DNA from: Gordius sp. MW1
Taxonomy: Eukaryota; Nematomorpha; Gordioida; Gordea; Gordiidae
Length of the DNA: 64,000 nucleotides
Reading direction: 5' to 3'
NCBI GenBank assembly: GCA_964036665.1
Contig: CAXIYB010000001.1
Span: 1,178,001 to 1,242,000, forward strand
In this document: piece by piece, positions 36,801-48,885 of the stretch
Layout of the letters: every line of letters begins with the position of its first letter
Position numbering within the stretch: the stretch's first letter is position 1
Translations under genes and position numbers: made by a program
The notes under the pieces: generated by a model
Database searches by the model: none
The model's input: the letters and a program-made list of their open reading frames with translations, nothing else
What the model was told of the DNA's origin: nothing

Positions 36801-39800
36801 TTTAGACAGAAATTTATCGAATATCCACAAATTTAGACAGAAATTTATCGAATATCCACAAATTTAGACAGAAATTTATAGAATATCCACAAATTTAGAG
36901 AGAAATTTAAAAAGAATCAAAAAATTTAGACAGAAATTATAGAATATCCACAAATTTAGACAAAAATTTAAAAATAATCAAAAAATTTAGACAGAAATTT
37001 ATCGAATATCCACAAATTTAAACAGAATTTATAGAATATCCACAAATTTAGAGAGAATATAGAATATCCACAAATTTAGACAGAACTTTATCGAATATCC
37101 ACAAATTTCGACAGAAATTTATAGAATATCCACAAATTTAGACAAAAATTTAAAAATAATCAAAAAATTTAGACAGAAATTTATCGAATATCCACAAATT
37201 TAGACAGAAATTTATCGAATATCCACAAATTTAGACAGAAATTTATAGAATATTGTCAAATTTAGAGAGAAATTTATAAAGAATCAAAAAATTTAGACAA
37301 ATTTATAGAATATCCACAAATTTAGACAGAAATTTACAAAGAATCAAAAAATTTAGACAGAAATTTATAGAATATCCACAAATTTAGACAAAAATTTAAA
37401 AATAATCAAAAAATTTAGACAGAAATTTATAGAATATCCACAAATTTAGACAGGAATTTATAGAATATCCACAAATTTAGAGAGAAATTTATAGAATATC
37501 CACAAATTTAGACAAAAATTTAAAAATAATCAAAAAATTTAGACAGAAATTTATAGAATATCCACAAATTTAGACAGAAAATAATCGAATATCCACAAAT
37601 TTAGACAGGAATTTATAGAATATCCACAAATTTAGAGAGAAATTTATAGAATATCCACAAATTTAGACAGAACTTTATCGAATATCCACAAATTTAGACA
37701 GAAATTTATAGAATATCCACAAATTTAGAGAGAAATTTATAAATAATCAAAAAATTTAGACATAAATTTATAGAATATCCACAAATTTACACAAAAATTT
37801 AAAAATAATCAAAAAATTTATAACAGAAATTTATAGAATATCCACAAATTTACACAAAAATTTAAAAATAATCAAAAAGTTTAGACAAAAATTTATAGAA
37901 TATCCACAAATTTAGACAGAAATTTATAGAATATCCACAAATTTAGACAGAAATTTATCGAATATCCACAAATTTAGACAGGAATTTATAGAATATCCAC
38001 AAATTTAGAGAGAAATTTATAGAATATCCACAAATTTAGACAGAACTTTATCGAATATCCACAAATTTAGACAGAAATTTATAGAATATCCACAAATTTA
38101 GAGAGAAATTTATAAATAATCAAAAAATTTAGACAGAAATTTATAGAATATCCACAAATTTAGAGAGATATTTATAAAGAATCAAAAAATTTAGACAGAA
38201 ATTTATAGAATATCCACAAATTTAGACAGAAATTTACAAAGAATCAAAAAAATTAGACAGAAATTTATAGAATATCCACAAATTTAGACAAAAATTTAAA
38301 AATAATCAAAAAATTTAGACAGAAATTTATCGAATATCCACAAATTTAGACAGAATTTATAGAATATCCACAAATTTAGAGAGAAATTTATAGAATATCC
38401 ACAAATTTAGACAGAACTTTATCGAATATCCACAAATTTCGACAGAAATTTATAGAATATCCACAAATTTAGACAAAAATTTAAAAATAATCAAAAAATT
38501 TAGACAGAAATTTATCGAATATCCACAAATTTAGACAGAAATTTATCGAATATCCACAAATTTAGACAGAAATTTATAGAATATTGTCAAATTTAGAGAG
38601 AAATTTGTAAAGAATCAAAAAATTTAGACAAATTTATAGAATATCCACAAATTTAGAGAGAAATTTAAAAATAATCAAAAAATTTAGACAGAAATTTATC
38701 GAATATCCACAAATTTAGACAGAAATTTATCGAATATCCACAAATTTAGACAGAAATTTATAGAATATCCACAAATTTAGAGAGAAATTTAAAAAGAATC
38801 AAAAAATTTAGACAGAAATTATAGAATATCCACAAATTTAGACAAAAATTTAAAAATAATCAAAAAATTTAGACAGAAATTTATCGAATATCCACAAATT
38901 TAGACAGAAATTTATCGAATATCCACAAATTTAGACAGAAATTTATAGAATATCCACAAATTTAGAGAGAAATTTAAAAAGAATCAAAAAATTTAGACAG
39001 AAATTATAGAATATCCACAAATTTAGACAAAAATTTAAAAATAATCAAAAAATTTAGACAGAAATTTATCGAATATCCACAAATTTAGACAGAATTTATA
39101 GAATATCCACAAATTTAGAGAGAATATAGAATATCCACAAATTTAGACAGAACTTTATCGAATATCCACAAATTTCGACAGAAATTTATAGAATATCCAC
39201 AAATTTAGACAAAAATTTAAAAATAATCAAAAAATTTAGACAGAAATTTATCGAATATCCACAAATTTAGACAGAAATTTATCGAATATCCACAAATTTA
39301 GACAGAAATTTATAGAATATTGTCAAATTTAGAGAGAAATTTATAAAGAATCAAAAAATTTAGACAAATTTATAGAATATCCACAAATTTAGACAGAAAT
39401 TTACAAAGAATCAAAAAATTTAGACAGAAATTTATAGAATATCCACAAATTTAGACAAAAATTTAAAAATAATCAAAAAATTTAGACAGAAATTTATAGA
39501 ATATCCACAAATTTAGACAGGAATTTATAGAATATCCACAAATTTAGAGAGAAATTTATAGAATATCCACAAATTTAGACAAAAATTTAAAAATAATCAA
39601 AAAATTTAGACAGAAATTTATAGAATATCCACAAATTTAGACAGAAAATAATCGAATATCCACAAATTTAGACAGGAATTTATAGAATATCCACAAATTT
39701 AGAGAGAAATTTATAGAATATCCACAAATTTAGACAGAACTTTATCGAATATCCACAAATTTAGACAGAAATTTATAGAATATCCACAAATTTAGAGAGA

Positions 39801-42800
39801 AATTTATAAATAATCAAAAAATTTAGACATAAATTTATAGAATATCCACAAATTTACACAAAAATTTAAAAATAATCAAAAAATTTATAACAGAAATTTA
39901 TAGAATATCCACCAATTTAGACAAAAATTTAAAAATAATCAAAAAGTTTAGACAAAAATTTATAGAATATCCACAAATTTAGACAGAAATTTATAGAATA
40001 TCCACAAATTTAGACAGAAATTTATCGAATATCCACAAATTTAGACAGGAATTTATAGAATATCCACAAATTTAGAGAGAAATTTATAGAATATCCACAA
40101 ATTTAGACAGAACTTTATCGAATATCCACAAATTTAGACAGAAATTTATAGAATATCCACAAATTTAGAGAGAAATTTATAAATAATCAAAAAATTTAGA
40201 CAGAAATTTATAGAATATCCACAAATTTAGAGAGATATTTATAAAGAATCAAAAAATTTAGACAGAAATTTATAGAATATCCACAAATTTAGACAGAAAT
40301 TTACAAAGAATCAAAAAAATTAGACAGAAATTTATAGAATATCCACAAATTTAGACAAAAATTTAAAAATAATCAAAAAATTTAGACAGAAATTTATCGA
40401 ATATCCACAAATTTAGACAGAATTTATAGAATATCCACAAATTTAGAGAGAAATTTATAGAATATCCACAAATTTAGACAGAACTTTATCGAATATCCAC
40501 AAATTTCGACAGAAATTTATAGAATATCCACAAATTTAGACAAAAATTTAAAAATAATCAAAAAATTTAGACAGAAATTTATCGAATATCCACAAATTTA
40601 GACAGAAATTTATCGAATATCCACAAATTTAGACAGAAATTTATAGAATATTGTCAAATTTAGAGAGAAATTTGTAAAGAATCAAAAAATTTAGACAAAC
40701 TTATAGAATGTCCACAAATTTAGACAGAAATTTACAAAGAATCAAAAAATTTAGACAGAAATTTATAGAATATCCACAAATTTAGACAAAAATTTAAAAA
40801 TAATCAAAAAATTTAAACAGAAATTTATAGAATATCCACAAATTTAGACAGGAATTTATAGAATATCCACAAATTTAGAGAGAAATTTATAGAATATCCA
40901 CAAATTTAGACAAAAATTTAAAAATAATCAAAAAATTTAGACAGAAATTTATAGAATATCCACAAATTTAGACAGAAAATAATCGAATATCCACAAATTT
41001 AGACAGGAATTTATAGAATATCCACAAATTTAGAGAGAAATTTATAGAATATCCACAAATTTAGACAGAACTTTATCGAATATCCACAAATTTAGACAGA
41101 AATTTATAGAATATCCACAAATTTAGAGAGAAATTTATAAATAATCAAAAAATTTAGACATAAATTTATAGAATATCCACAAATTTACACAAAAATTTAA
41201 AAATAATCAAAAAATTTAGACAGAAATTTATAGAATATCCACCAATTTAGACAAAAATTTAAAAATAATCAAAAAGTTTAGACAAAAATTTATAGAATAT
41301 CCACAAATTTAGACAGAAATTTATAGAATATCCACAAATTTAGACAAAAATTTAATAATAATCAAAAATTTAGACAAAAATTTAATAATAATCAAAAATT
41401 TAGACAGAAATTTATCTAATTTCCACAAATTTAGAGAGAAATTTATAAAGAATTAAAATATTTAGACAGAAATTTATAGAATATCCACAAATTTAGACAA
41501 AATTTAAAAATAATCAAAAAATTTAGACAGAAATTTATAGAATATCCACAAATTTAGAGAGAAATTTATAAAGAATCAAAAAATTTAGACAGAAATTTAT
41601 AGAATATCCACAAATTTAGACAGAAATTTATAAAGAATCAAAAAGTTTAGACAGAAATTTAAAGAATATCCACAAATTTAGACAAAAATTTAAAAATAAT
41701 CAAAAAATTTAGACAGAAATTTGTCTAATATCCACAAATTTAGACAGAAATTTATAGAATATCCACAAATTTAGAGAGAAATTTATAGAATATCCACAAA
41801 TTTAGACAGAACTTTATCGAATATCCACAAATTTAGACAGAAATTTATCGAATATCCACAAATTTAGACAGAAATTTATAGAATATCCACAAATTTAGAG
41901 AGAAATTTAAAAAGAATCAAAAAATTTAGACAGAAATTATAGAATATCCACAAATTTAGACAAAAATTTAAAAATAATCAAAAAATTTATACAGAAATTT
42001 ATCGAATATCCACAAATTTAGACAGAAATTTATAGAAAATCCACAAATTTAGACAAAAATTTAAAAATAATCAAAAAATTTAGACAGAAATTTATAGAAT
42101 ATCCACAAATTTACACAAAAATATAAAAATAATCAAAAAATTTAGACAGAAATTTATCGAATATCCACAAATTTAGACAGAAATTTATCGAATATCCACA
42201 AATTTAGACAGAAATTTATAGAATATTGTCAAATTTAGAGAGAAATTTATAAAGAATCAAAAAATTTAGACAGAAATTTATAGAATATCCACAAATTTAG
42301 ACAAAAATTTACAAAGAATCAAAAAATTTAGACAGAAATTTATAGAATATCCACAAATTTAGACAAAAATTTAAAAATAATCAAAAAATTTAGACAGAAA
42401 TTTATAGAATATCCACAAATTTAGACAGGAATTTATAGAATATCCACAAATTTAGAGAGAAATTTATAGAATATCCACAAATTTAGACAAAAATTTAAAA
42501 ATAATCAAAAAATTTAGACAGAAATTTATAGAATATCCACAAATTTAGACAGAAAATAATCGAATATCCACAAATTTAGACAGGAATTTATAGAATATCC
42601 ACAAATTTAGAGAGAAATTTATAGAATATCCACAAATTTAGACAGAACTTTATCGAATATCCACAAATTTAGACAGAAATTTATAGAATATCCACAAATT
42701 TAGAGAGAAATTTATAAATAATCAAAAAATTTAGACATAAATTTATAGAATATCCACAAATTTACACAAAAATTTAAAAATAATCAAAAAATTTAGACAG

Positions 42801-44906
42801 AAATTTATAGAATATCCACCAATTTAGACAAAAATTTAAAAATAATCAAAAAGTTTAGACAAAAATTTATAGAATATCCACAAATTTAGACAGAAATTTA
42901 TAGAATATCCACAAATTTAGACAGAAATTTATCGAATATCCACAAATTTAGACAGGAATTTATAGAATATCCACAAATTTAGAGAGAAATTTATAGAATA
43001 TCCACAAATTTAGACAGAACTTTATCGAATATCCACAAATTTAGACAGAAATTTATAGAATATCCACAAATTTAGAGAGAAATTTATAAATAATCAAAAA
43101 ATTTAGACAGAAATTTATAGAATAACCACAAATTTAGAGAGATATTTATAAAGAATCAAAAAATTTAGACAGAAATTTATAGAATATCCACAAATTTAGA
43201 CAGAAATTTACAAAGAATCAAAAAAATTAGACAGAAATTTATAGAATATCCACAAATTTAGACAAAAATTTAAAAATAATCAAAAAATTTAGACAGAAAT
43301 TTATCGAATATCCACAAATTTAGACAGAATTTATAGAATATCCACAAATTTAGAGAGAAATTTATAGAATATCCACAAATTTAGACAGAACTTTATCGAA
43401 TATCCACAAATTTCGACAGAAATTTATAGAATATCCACAAATTTAGACAAAAATTTAAAAATAATCAAAAAATTTAGACAGAAATTTATCGAATATCCAC
43501 AAATTTAGACAGAAATTTATCGAATATCCACAAATTTAGACAGAAATTTATAGAATATTGTCAAATTTAGAGAGAAATTTGTAAAGAATCAAAAAATTTA
43601 GACAAATTTATAGAATATCCACAAATTTAGACAGAAATTTACAAAGAATCAAAAAATTTAGACAGAAATTTATAGAATATCCACAAATTTAGACAAAAAT
43701 TTACAAATAATCAAAAAATTTAGACAGAAATTTATAGAATATCCACAAATTTAGACAGGAATTTATAGAATATCCACAAATTTAGAGAGAAATTTATAGA
43801 ATATCCACAAATTTAGACAAAAATTTAAAAATAATCAAAAAATTTAGACAGAAATTTATAGAATATCCACAAATTTAGACAGAAAATAATCGAATATCCA
43901 CAAATTTAGACAGGAATTTATAGAATATCCACAAATTTAGAGAGAAATTTATAGAATATCCACAAATTTAGACAGAACTTTATCGAATATCCACAAATTT
44001 AGACAGAAATTTATAGAATATCCACAAATTTAGAGAGAAATTTATAAATAATCAAAAAATTTAGACATAAATTTATAGAATATCCACAAATTTACACAAA
44101 AATTTAAAAATAATCAAAAAATTTAGACAGAAATTTATAGAATATCCACCAATTTAGCCAAAAATTTAAAAATAATCAAAAAATTTAGACAGAAATTTAT
44201 AGAATATCCACAAATTTAGAGAGAAATTTATAAAGAATCAAAAAATTTAGACAGAAATTTATAGAACATCCACAAATTTAGACAGAAATTTATAAAGAAT
44301 CAAAAAGTTTAGACAGAAATTTATAGAATATCCACAAATTTAGACAAAAATTTAAAAATAATCAAAAAATTTAGACAGAAATTTGTCTAATATCCACAAA
44401 TTTAGACAGAAATTTATAGAATATCCACAAATTTAGAGAGAAATTTATAGAATATCCACAAATTTAGACAGAACTTTATCGAATATCCACAAATTTAGAC
44501 AGAAATTTATCGAATATCCACAAATTTAGACAGAAATTTATAGAATATCCACAAATTTAGAGAGAAATTTAAAAAGAATCAAAAAATTTAGACAGAAATT
44601 ATAGAATATCCACAAATTCAGACAAAAATTTAAAAATAATCAAAAAATTTATACAGAAATTTATCGAATATCCACAAATTTAGACAGAAATTTATAGAAA
44701 ATCCACAAATTTAGACAAAAATTTAAAAATAATCAAAAAATTTAGACAGAAATTTATAGAATATCCACAAATTTACACAAAAATATAAAAATAATCAAAA
44801 AATTTAGACAGAAATTTATAGAATATCCACCAATTTAGACAAAAATTTAAAAATCAAAAAATTTAGACAAATCAAAAAATTTAGACAGAAATTTATCGAA
44901 TATCAA
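33894..44906 (+). repeat. Expanded monomer array A11 (11 kb without a core)
   Basis: This is the longest array, 11013 bp. It carries secondary repeats: the rare GAAAATAATCGAATATCC variant recurs with its ATAATCG at 37581, 39648, 40979, 42556 and 43886 (spacings 2067, 1331, 1577 and 1330 bp), and TTTATAACAG at 37821 and 39888 (2067 bp). The GACAGGAATTT variant is abundant here and in A13-A16 but absent from the left half of the window. Confidence 0.94.
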
Positions 44907-45687
44907 CCGTCTATGGGATTTTCAACACGATAAAGAAGAAGAAGAAGCCTGAGTGGGCGTGAATTTTTTTTAATACCACCGTGAGTGGGCGGGCCGTGAA
45001 TAAAAATTTGGGCCCTCGCCCAACATGCATACATACATACATAAACACATTGCATACATACATAAATACATTACATACGTACATACATACCTTAGTACAT
45101 ACATACATACATTGCATACATAAATACATTGCAACATACATAAATACATTGTATACATACATATATATGTAGAAGATAGCTATATATAAGGATATTTTGC
45201 ATATCTAATTCATGGTGGCTAAGAATGATTGTGCCAAATTTATTTTATGGATCTTTAAATGTGGTATACACTAATAAATAAATCATTATTTTTACATTTT
45301 ACACATAATTTTACTTTTATTATTCGTCTTCATCATATTTCGAAGCTATATGAAGTCTTAAGTTCAATCTTTTATACCGCCATCTATTATTTGTTTTAAT
45401 TTAGATTTTTTTTAAGTTAATAATTTTTGATTATAAAGAGAATTACATATTTTTTGTTGAAATTTGCCGATGTATATCTGAAACCATGGTTGTAAGTACT
45501 AAATCTTTGATTGAAAAATATGGCCCAAATTATGATGTATTGTAAATTCTAAGATTCATTGGAGGAAACTAAAAAAACAATGAATAAATGCGTTGTCATA
45601 AAATTAAAAATTATGTGAAATTGAACGTATGTTTTACCCAGTAGCGTAGTGAGGGGGGGGGGATTTATAGATAAACAGAGAAATATT
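44907..45687 (+). repeat. Satellite core C12, short form, most diverged
   Basis: The core is 781 bp with G10 and one GC islet. It has at least five private changes: GTCTATGGG at the boundary, GAAGCCTGAG, an islet altered to GGGCCCTCGCCC near 45011, ACACTAATAAAT and ATGGCCCAAATT. It is the only core with a broken GC islet and the one nearest the Helitron. Confidence 0.93.
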
Positions 45688-46273
45688 AAAAATTTAGACA
45701 GAAATTTATCTAATATCCACAAATTTAGACAGAAATTTATAGAATATCCACAAATTTAGAGAGAAATTTCTAAAGAATCAAAATATTTAGACAGAAATTT
45801 ATAGAATATCCACAAATTTAGACAAAAATTTAAAAATAATCAAAAAATTTAGACAGAAATTTATCGAATATCCACAAATTTAGACAAAAATTTAAAAATA
45901 ATCCACAAATTTAGACAGAAATTTATCGAATATCCACAAATTTAGACAGAAATTTATAGAATATCCACAAATTTAGAGAGAAATTTATAGAATATCCACA
46001 AATTTAGAGAGAAATTTAAAAATAATCAAAAAATTTAGACAGAAATTTATCGAATATCCACAAATTTAGACAGAAATTTATAGAATATCCACAAATTTAG
46101 AGAGAATTTTATAGAATATCCACAAATTTAGACAGAACTTTATCGAATATCCACAAATTTAGACAGAAATTTATAGAATATCCACAAATTTAGACAAAAA
46201 TTTAAAAATAATCAAAAAATTAAGACAGAAATTTATGGAATATCCACAAATTTAGACAGAAATTTATAGAATA
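45688..46273 (+). repeat. Monomer array A12, left of Helitron
   Basis: This 586 bp of array ends at TTTATAGAATA, where the Helitron has inserted. Joined to 50712 onward it gives one continuous monomer (GAATA plus TTTTCAAATTT), with no target duplication. Confidence 0.94.
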
Positions 46274-46301
46274 CTAGCTGACCCGGCAAACGTTGTTTTG
46301 C
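46274..46301 (-). other. Helitron 3' terminus with hairpin and CTAG end
   Basis: On the minus strand GCAAA and TTTGC pair around the six-base loop ACAACG. After 8 nt the element ends CTAG, followed by a host T. This is the arrangement known for Helitron 3' ends, where the hairpin acts as the rolling-circle terminator. Confidence 0.9.
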
Positions 46302-46551
46302 TATATACATTATTTCTAGAAAATACTGTGTGTCGGTATGTGATTATGATTAAAATAGAAATGGAGCGTTGTGACAATGATGGCCTACCACTAATTATTT
46401 ATTTATATCATGCTTTATACTTTATTTAATATATTTTAAATTAAATTTTATTTATTTATATTTCTAGAAAATACTATAACAATGTTGGTCTATAAAACGT
46501 CATGAGGTTGCTTTTGATTGACAATTGAAGGTGGGATCTCCGGTAATTTTG
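46302..46551. other. Helitron subterminal AT-rich segment
   Basis: This stretch is noncoding. It contains a 17 bp direct repeat, TATTTCTAGAAAATACT, at 46311 and 46459. At 46498-46523 CGTCATGAGGTTGC plus TTTGA-type sequence matches 50497-50520 at the other end of the element in the same orientation. No coding sequence is recognised. Confidence 0.7.
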
Positions 46552-46770
46552 CTTCGTAATTTAAACCCACCACGGCTTAAAAAATGCATGAAGAATCTTC
46601 TCGAAGTCACCATTTTGAATGGAAAGTTCCGAGTTGAAAATGTATCCCACAGATGTGCCAATTCAATTCAAACGTTTTCAATTTTTAATTAGATTGGCAT
46701 TCGCAATGACAATAAATAAGGCTCAAGGTCAAACGATGTCTTTGTGGCTTAGATTTGGGCAAATGATGCT
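46552..46770 (+). pseudogene. Helitron helicase C-terminal fragment (Pif1-like)
   Basis: Conceptual translation gives LRNLNPPRL and ILNGKFR in one frame. After a frameshift at about 46640 it gives PIQFKR, IRLAFAMTINKAQGQT in another. These are the conserved closing motifs of the Pif1-family helicase domain of Helitron RepHel proteins; MTINKAQGQ belongs to the late ATP-binding/helicase motifs. Normally this lies at the C-terminus, downstream of Rep. Here it lies directly upstream of the Rep fragment, on the strand opposite to the element. It has lost all earlier helicase motifs and is a dead fragment. Confidence 0.85.
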
Positions 46771-48036
46771 TTTTATGCATAACGTTTGATGATTAGAAGC
46801 GGTCAAGACAACGTCATACTACGATGTAGTGAGCTTTGCCAACAATTCATGGTCGACATGTATGTGAACGTGAAGATATTTAAGATATAGTGTGCGGAAG
46901 AATACATTCACTTACGAAACGCTATCGCCAACAACGCCGACACTGCTGAGATTGGTAACTCTATTATTCTACCGTCATCGTACGTAGGGAGTCCACGTCA
47001 CATGCAAGAATACATACAGGATGCTATGGCGTACGTACGCGAATACGGACGACCGTGTTTTTTATCACGTTTACATGTAATCCAAAATGGCAGGAGATTA
47101 CATCATTGTTATTACCAGGACAAAATGCCATACATCGTCATAACATTACGGCACGGGTGTTTAAACAAAAATTAAAGTCTTTCATTAATTTCATTGGATG
47201 TATTCGGTTGAGTGGCAAAAGCGAGGATGACCTCATGCTCACATTTTGATATGGTTCGTCGACAAAATACGTCCTAAAGACATTGATAATTTAATTTCTG
47301 CAGAAATTCCTAATCGTCTACTGATCAATTATTGTTTGATATTGTCACTACAAACATGATTCATGGCCCATGTGGATATTTGAATCGTTCATCGCCTTGC
47401 ATGTTAGATGGAAAGTGTTTTCCTAAAAATTTCATTAATGATACGGATGTCGACTGTTATCCTATATATCGTCGAAGAAGTACCGATAATGGCGGACAAA
47501 TATTTACTAAAACTATCAATAACGTAGCCATTGACATTGACAATCGTTGGGTTGTACCATATTCACCTTTGTTGTGCAAAACATTCAATGCTCATATTAA
47601 TGTTGAGTTCTGCAGTTTGGTGAAGAGCATCAAATATATATGCAAGTATGTTAATAAAGGAAGTGATATGGCTGTATTTAGAATTGATAATACTAATGTG
47701 AATGCTCTTCCATTGAATAACAATGATGAAATAACTAACTACCAAATTGGCCGCTACATAAGCACCAATGAAGCTGTTTGGCGGATCTTTGGTTTCCCTC
47801 TTCATGAATGGGATCCAGCAGTTATCCATTTAGCTGCCCATCTAGAAAACGGCCAGCGTGTTTTTTTCACCGCGCTTGATCGTGCTATTAATCCACCAAA
47901 AACTACACTCACCGCTTTTTTTGAATTGTGTAATCGTGCCGATGATTTTGGTGCCTTCGTGCGAACAATACTCTAATCTAAAGTACCCCGCTATTTTACG
48001 TGGACTCAATCGAAAAAATGGATGCCCCGCAAGCAA
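46771..48036 (+). pseudogene. Helitron Rep (HUH endonuclease) fragment, broken
   Basis: The segment matches the Helitron Rep region in several frames. From 46771: YA(stop)RLMIRS, LCQQFMVDMY, a TAG at 46888, EEYIHLR, ILPSSYVGSPRHMQEYIQDA. A single-T deletion in a T run (47058-47063) shifts to FFITFTCNPKW. A further shift gives YSVEWQKRG, a TGA at 47228, then PHAHILIW, whose HAH (47234-47242) is the HUH metal-binding motif. Another shift near 47332 opens the longest frame (to 47976), with MIHGPCG, VVPY, NAHINVE and KYICKYVNKG. Tyr codons at 47635 and 47647 are spaced as the two catalytic tyrosines. After TAA (47974) the frame continues with FTWTQSKKW to about 48036. Function is lost. Confidence 0.9.
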
Positions 48037-48063
48037 GGCAGACCAGTTAATACATGTCCTGGT

Positions 48064-48815
48064 TTAATCCACGCGATTAGCGAGGGCGCGTTCGGAGTCG
48101 TCACCACCCATAAAGTAAATTTGTAAATATTTATAAGATTCGTTTGGCATCGGCAGCAATGAACCCACTTTGTGAAAAACCTGACCTTTTATTTTAAACG
48201 TTGAATTAAATTGTTGACCTTTTGCAGGATTATTTTGAACTATTTCTGTTGCTCCGAATGATGTCATTTGGAAGCATGAATTGAATGTCCGAATTGACTT
48301 CAGAAATAGGTTAGAATCAGGATCCGTGGCGATAAGTAAACCGTGCAATGGTTCAGGTGGTGTTTCAATCTCCGTTAGGCGAATTTTTCCTGATGCGCAA
48401 CACATCCCGGTAGACTCATTTTTATATTTAAGTGCAAGACAATGAGGACATACCTTGTCCATAGTACCAATGACCACTTTGGAATGGGCGTAATATTCAA
48501 CATCAGGCTCATACTGGAATGCTAGTCGAAGGAATGAAGCCGATTTAAATGCTCGATGTACTTGTAGACGTTGTAGGTCATTTTCTCTATGTGTGTTACT
48601 TAAAAATCGGCGGGCTTGTTTTTCTAATCGTCTTTGTTGATTTCGTTCATCTTGTGCCTCTTGCGATTGTGATTTGCGTATTTGGGCCATCTTCAGACGC
48701 TTATCTGCATTGTTTTGTAGGATTTGTTCGTCTGTTCTTTGAGAACTCCTTTTTTCCTTACTGCATTCTTTTTTGTTTGACGACCTAAATTGTTCCTTTT
48801 GCGTTTAGCTGGCAT
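48064..48815 (-). pseudogene. Helitron RepHel N-terminal fragment
   Basis: It reads on the same strand as the element. The likely start is ATG at 48813-48815 (MPAKRKRNN, a basic opening like other Helitron proteins). A frameshift in the A6 run (about 48750) precedes a 208-codon open frame from 48690 to 48064. That frame has a charged, Gln/Arg-rich N-terminal region, then CPHC and CCASGK cysteines of a putative zinc-binding motif, then FQMTSFGA, FKIKGQVFHKVGSLLP and LQIYFMGG, all typical of the region before Rep. It ends at TAA (48064-48066), just past the last recognisable motif, where the inverted Rep fragment abuts tail to tail. It is truncated and non-functional in transposition. Confidence 0.88.
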
Positions 48816-48885
48816 TGTTACCTATAAATAGGGTATGTTGAAAAAAAATCTCTTTTAAATCATGCAAACAATGAATTTAGATGGC
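48816..48885. other. Helitron leader between N-terminal fragment and minisatellite
   Basis: This short AT-rich stretch lies just upstream, on the minus strand, of the presumed start codon at 48815. CTATTTATAGG on the minus strand is TATA-like, but nothing else supports a promoter. Confidence 0.3.

Noticed and set aside
46274-46301. Reading ACTAGCTGACCC as the 5' end of a plus-strand Helitron-like element
   Set aside because: On the minus strand the same bases give the canonical hairpin plus CTAG 3' end, the opposite terminus gives TC, and the N-terminal coding fragment is also on the minus strand.
46311-46475. Target-site or terminal repeat of another transposon (17 bp TATTTCTAGAAAATACT pair)
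   Set aside because: The two copies lie inside the Helitron subterminal region with no transposon ends or coding sequence between them. A local duplication is simpler.
47563-47829. Minus-strand open frame of 88 codons inside the Rep fragment
   Set aside because: It is antisense to the conserved Rep motifs and has no recognisable domain. The same applies to the short frames at 47842-48036 (minus), 47858-48067 (plus) and 48549-48788 (plus).
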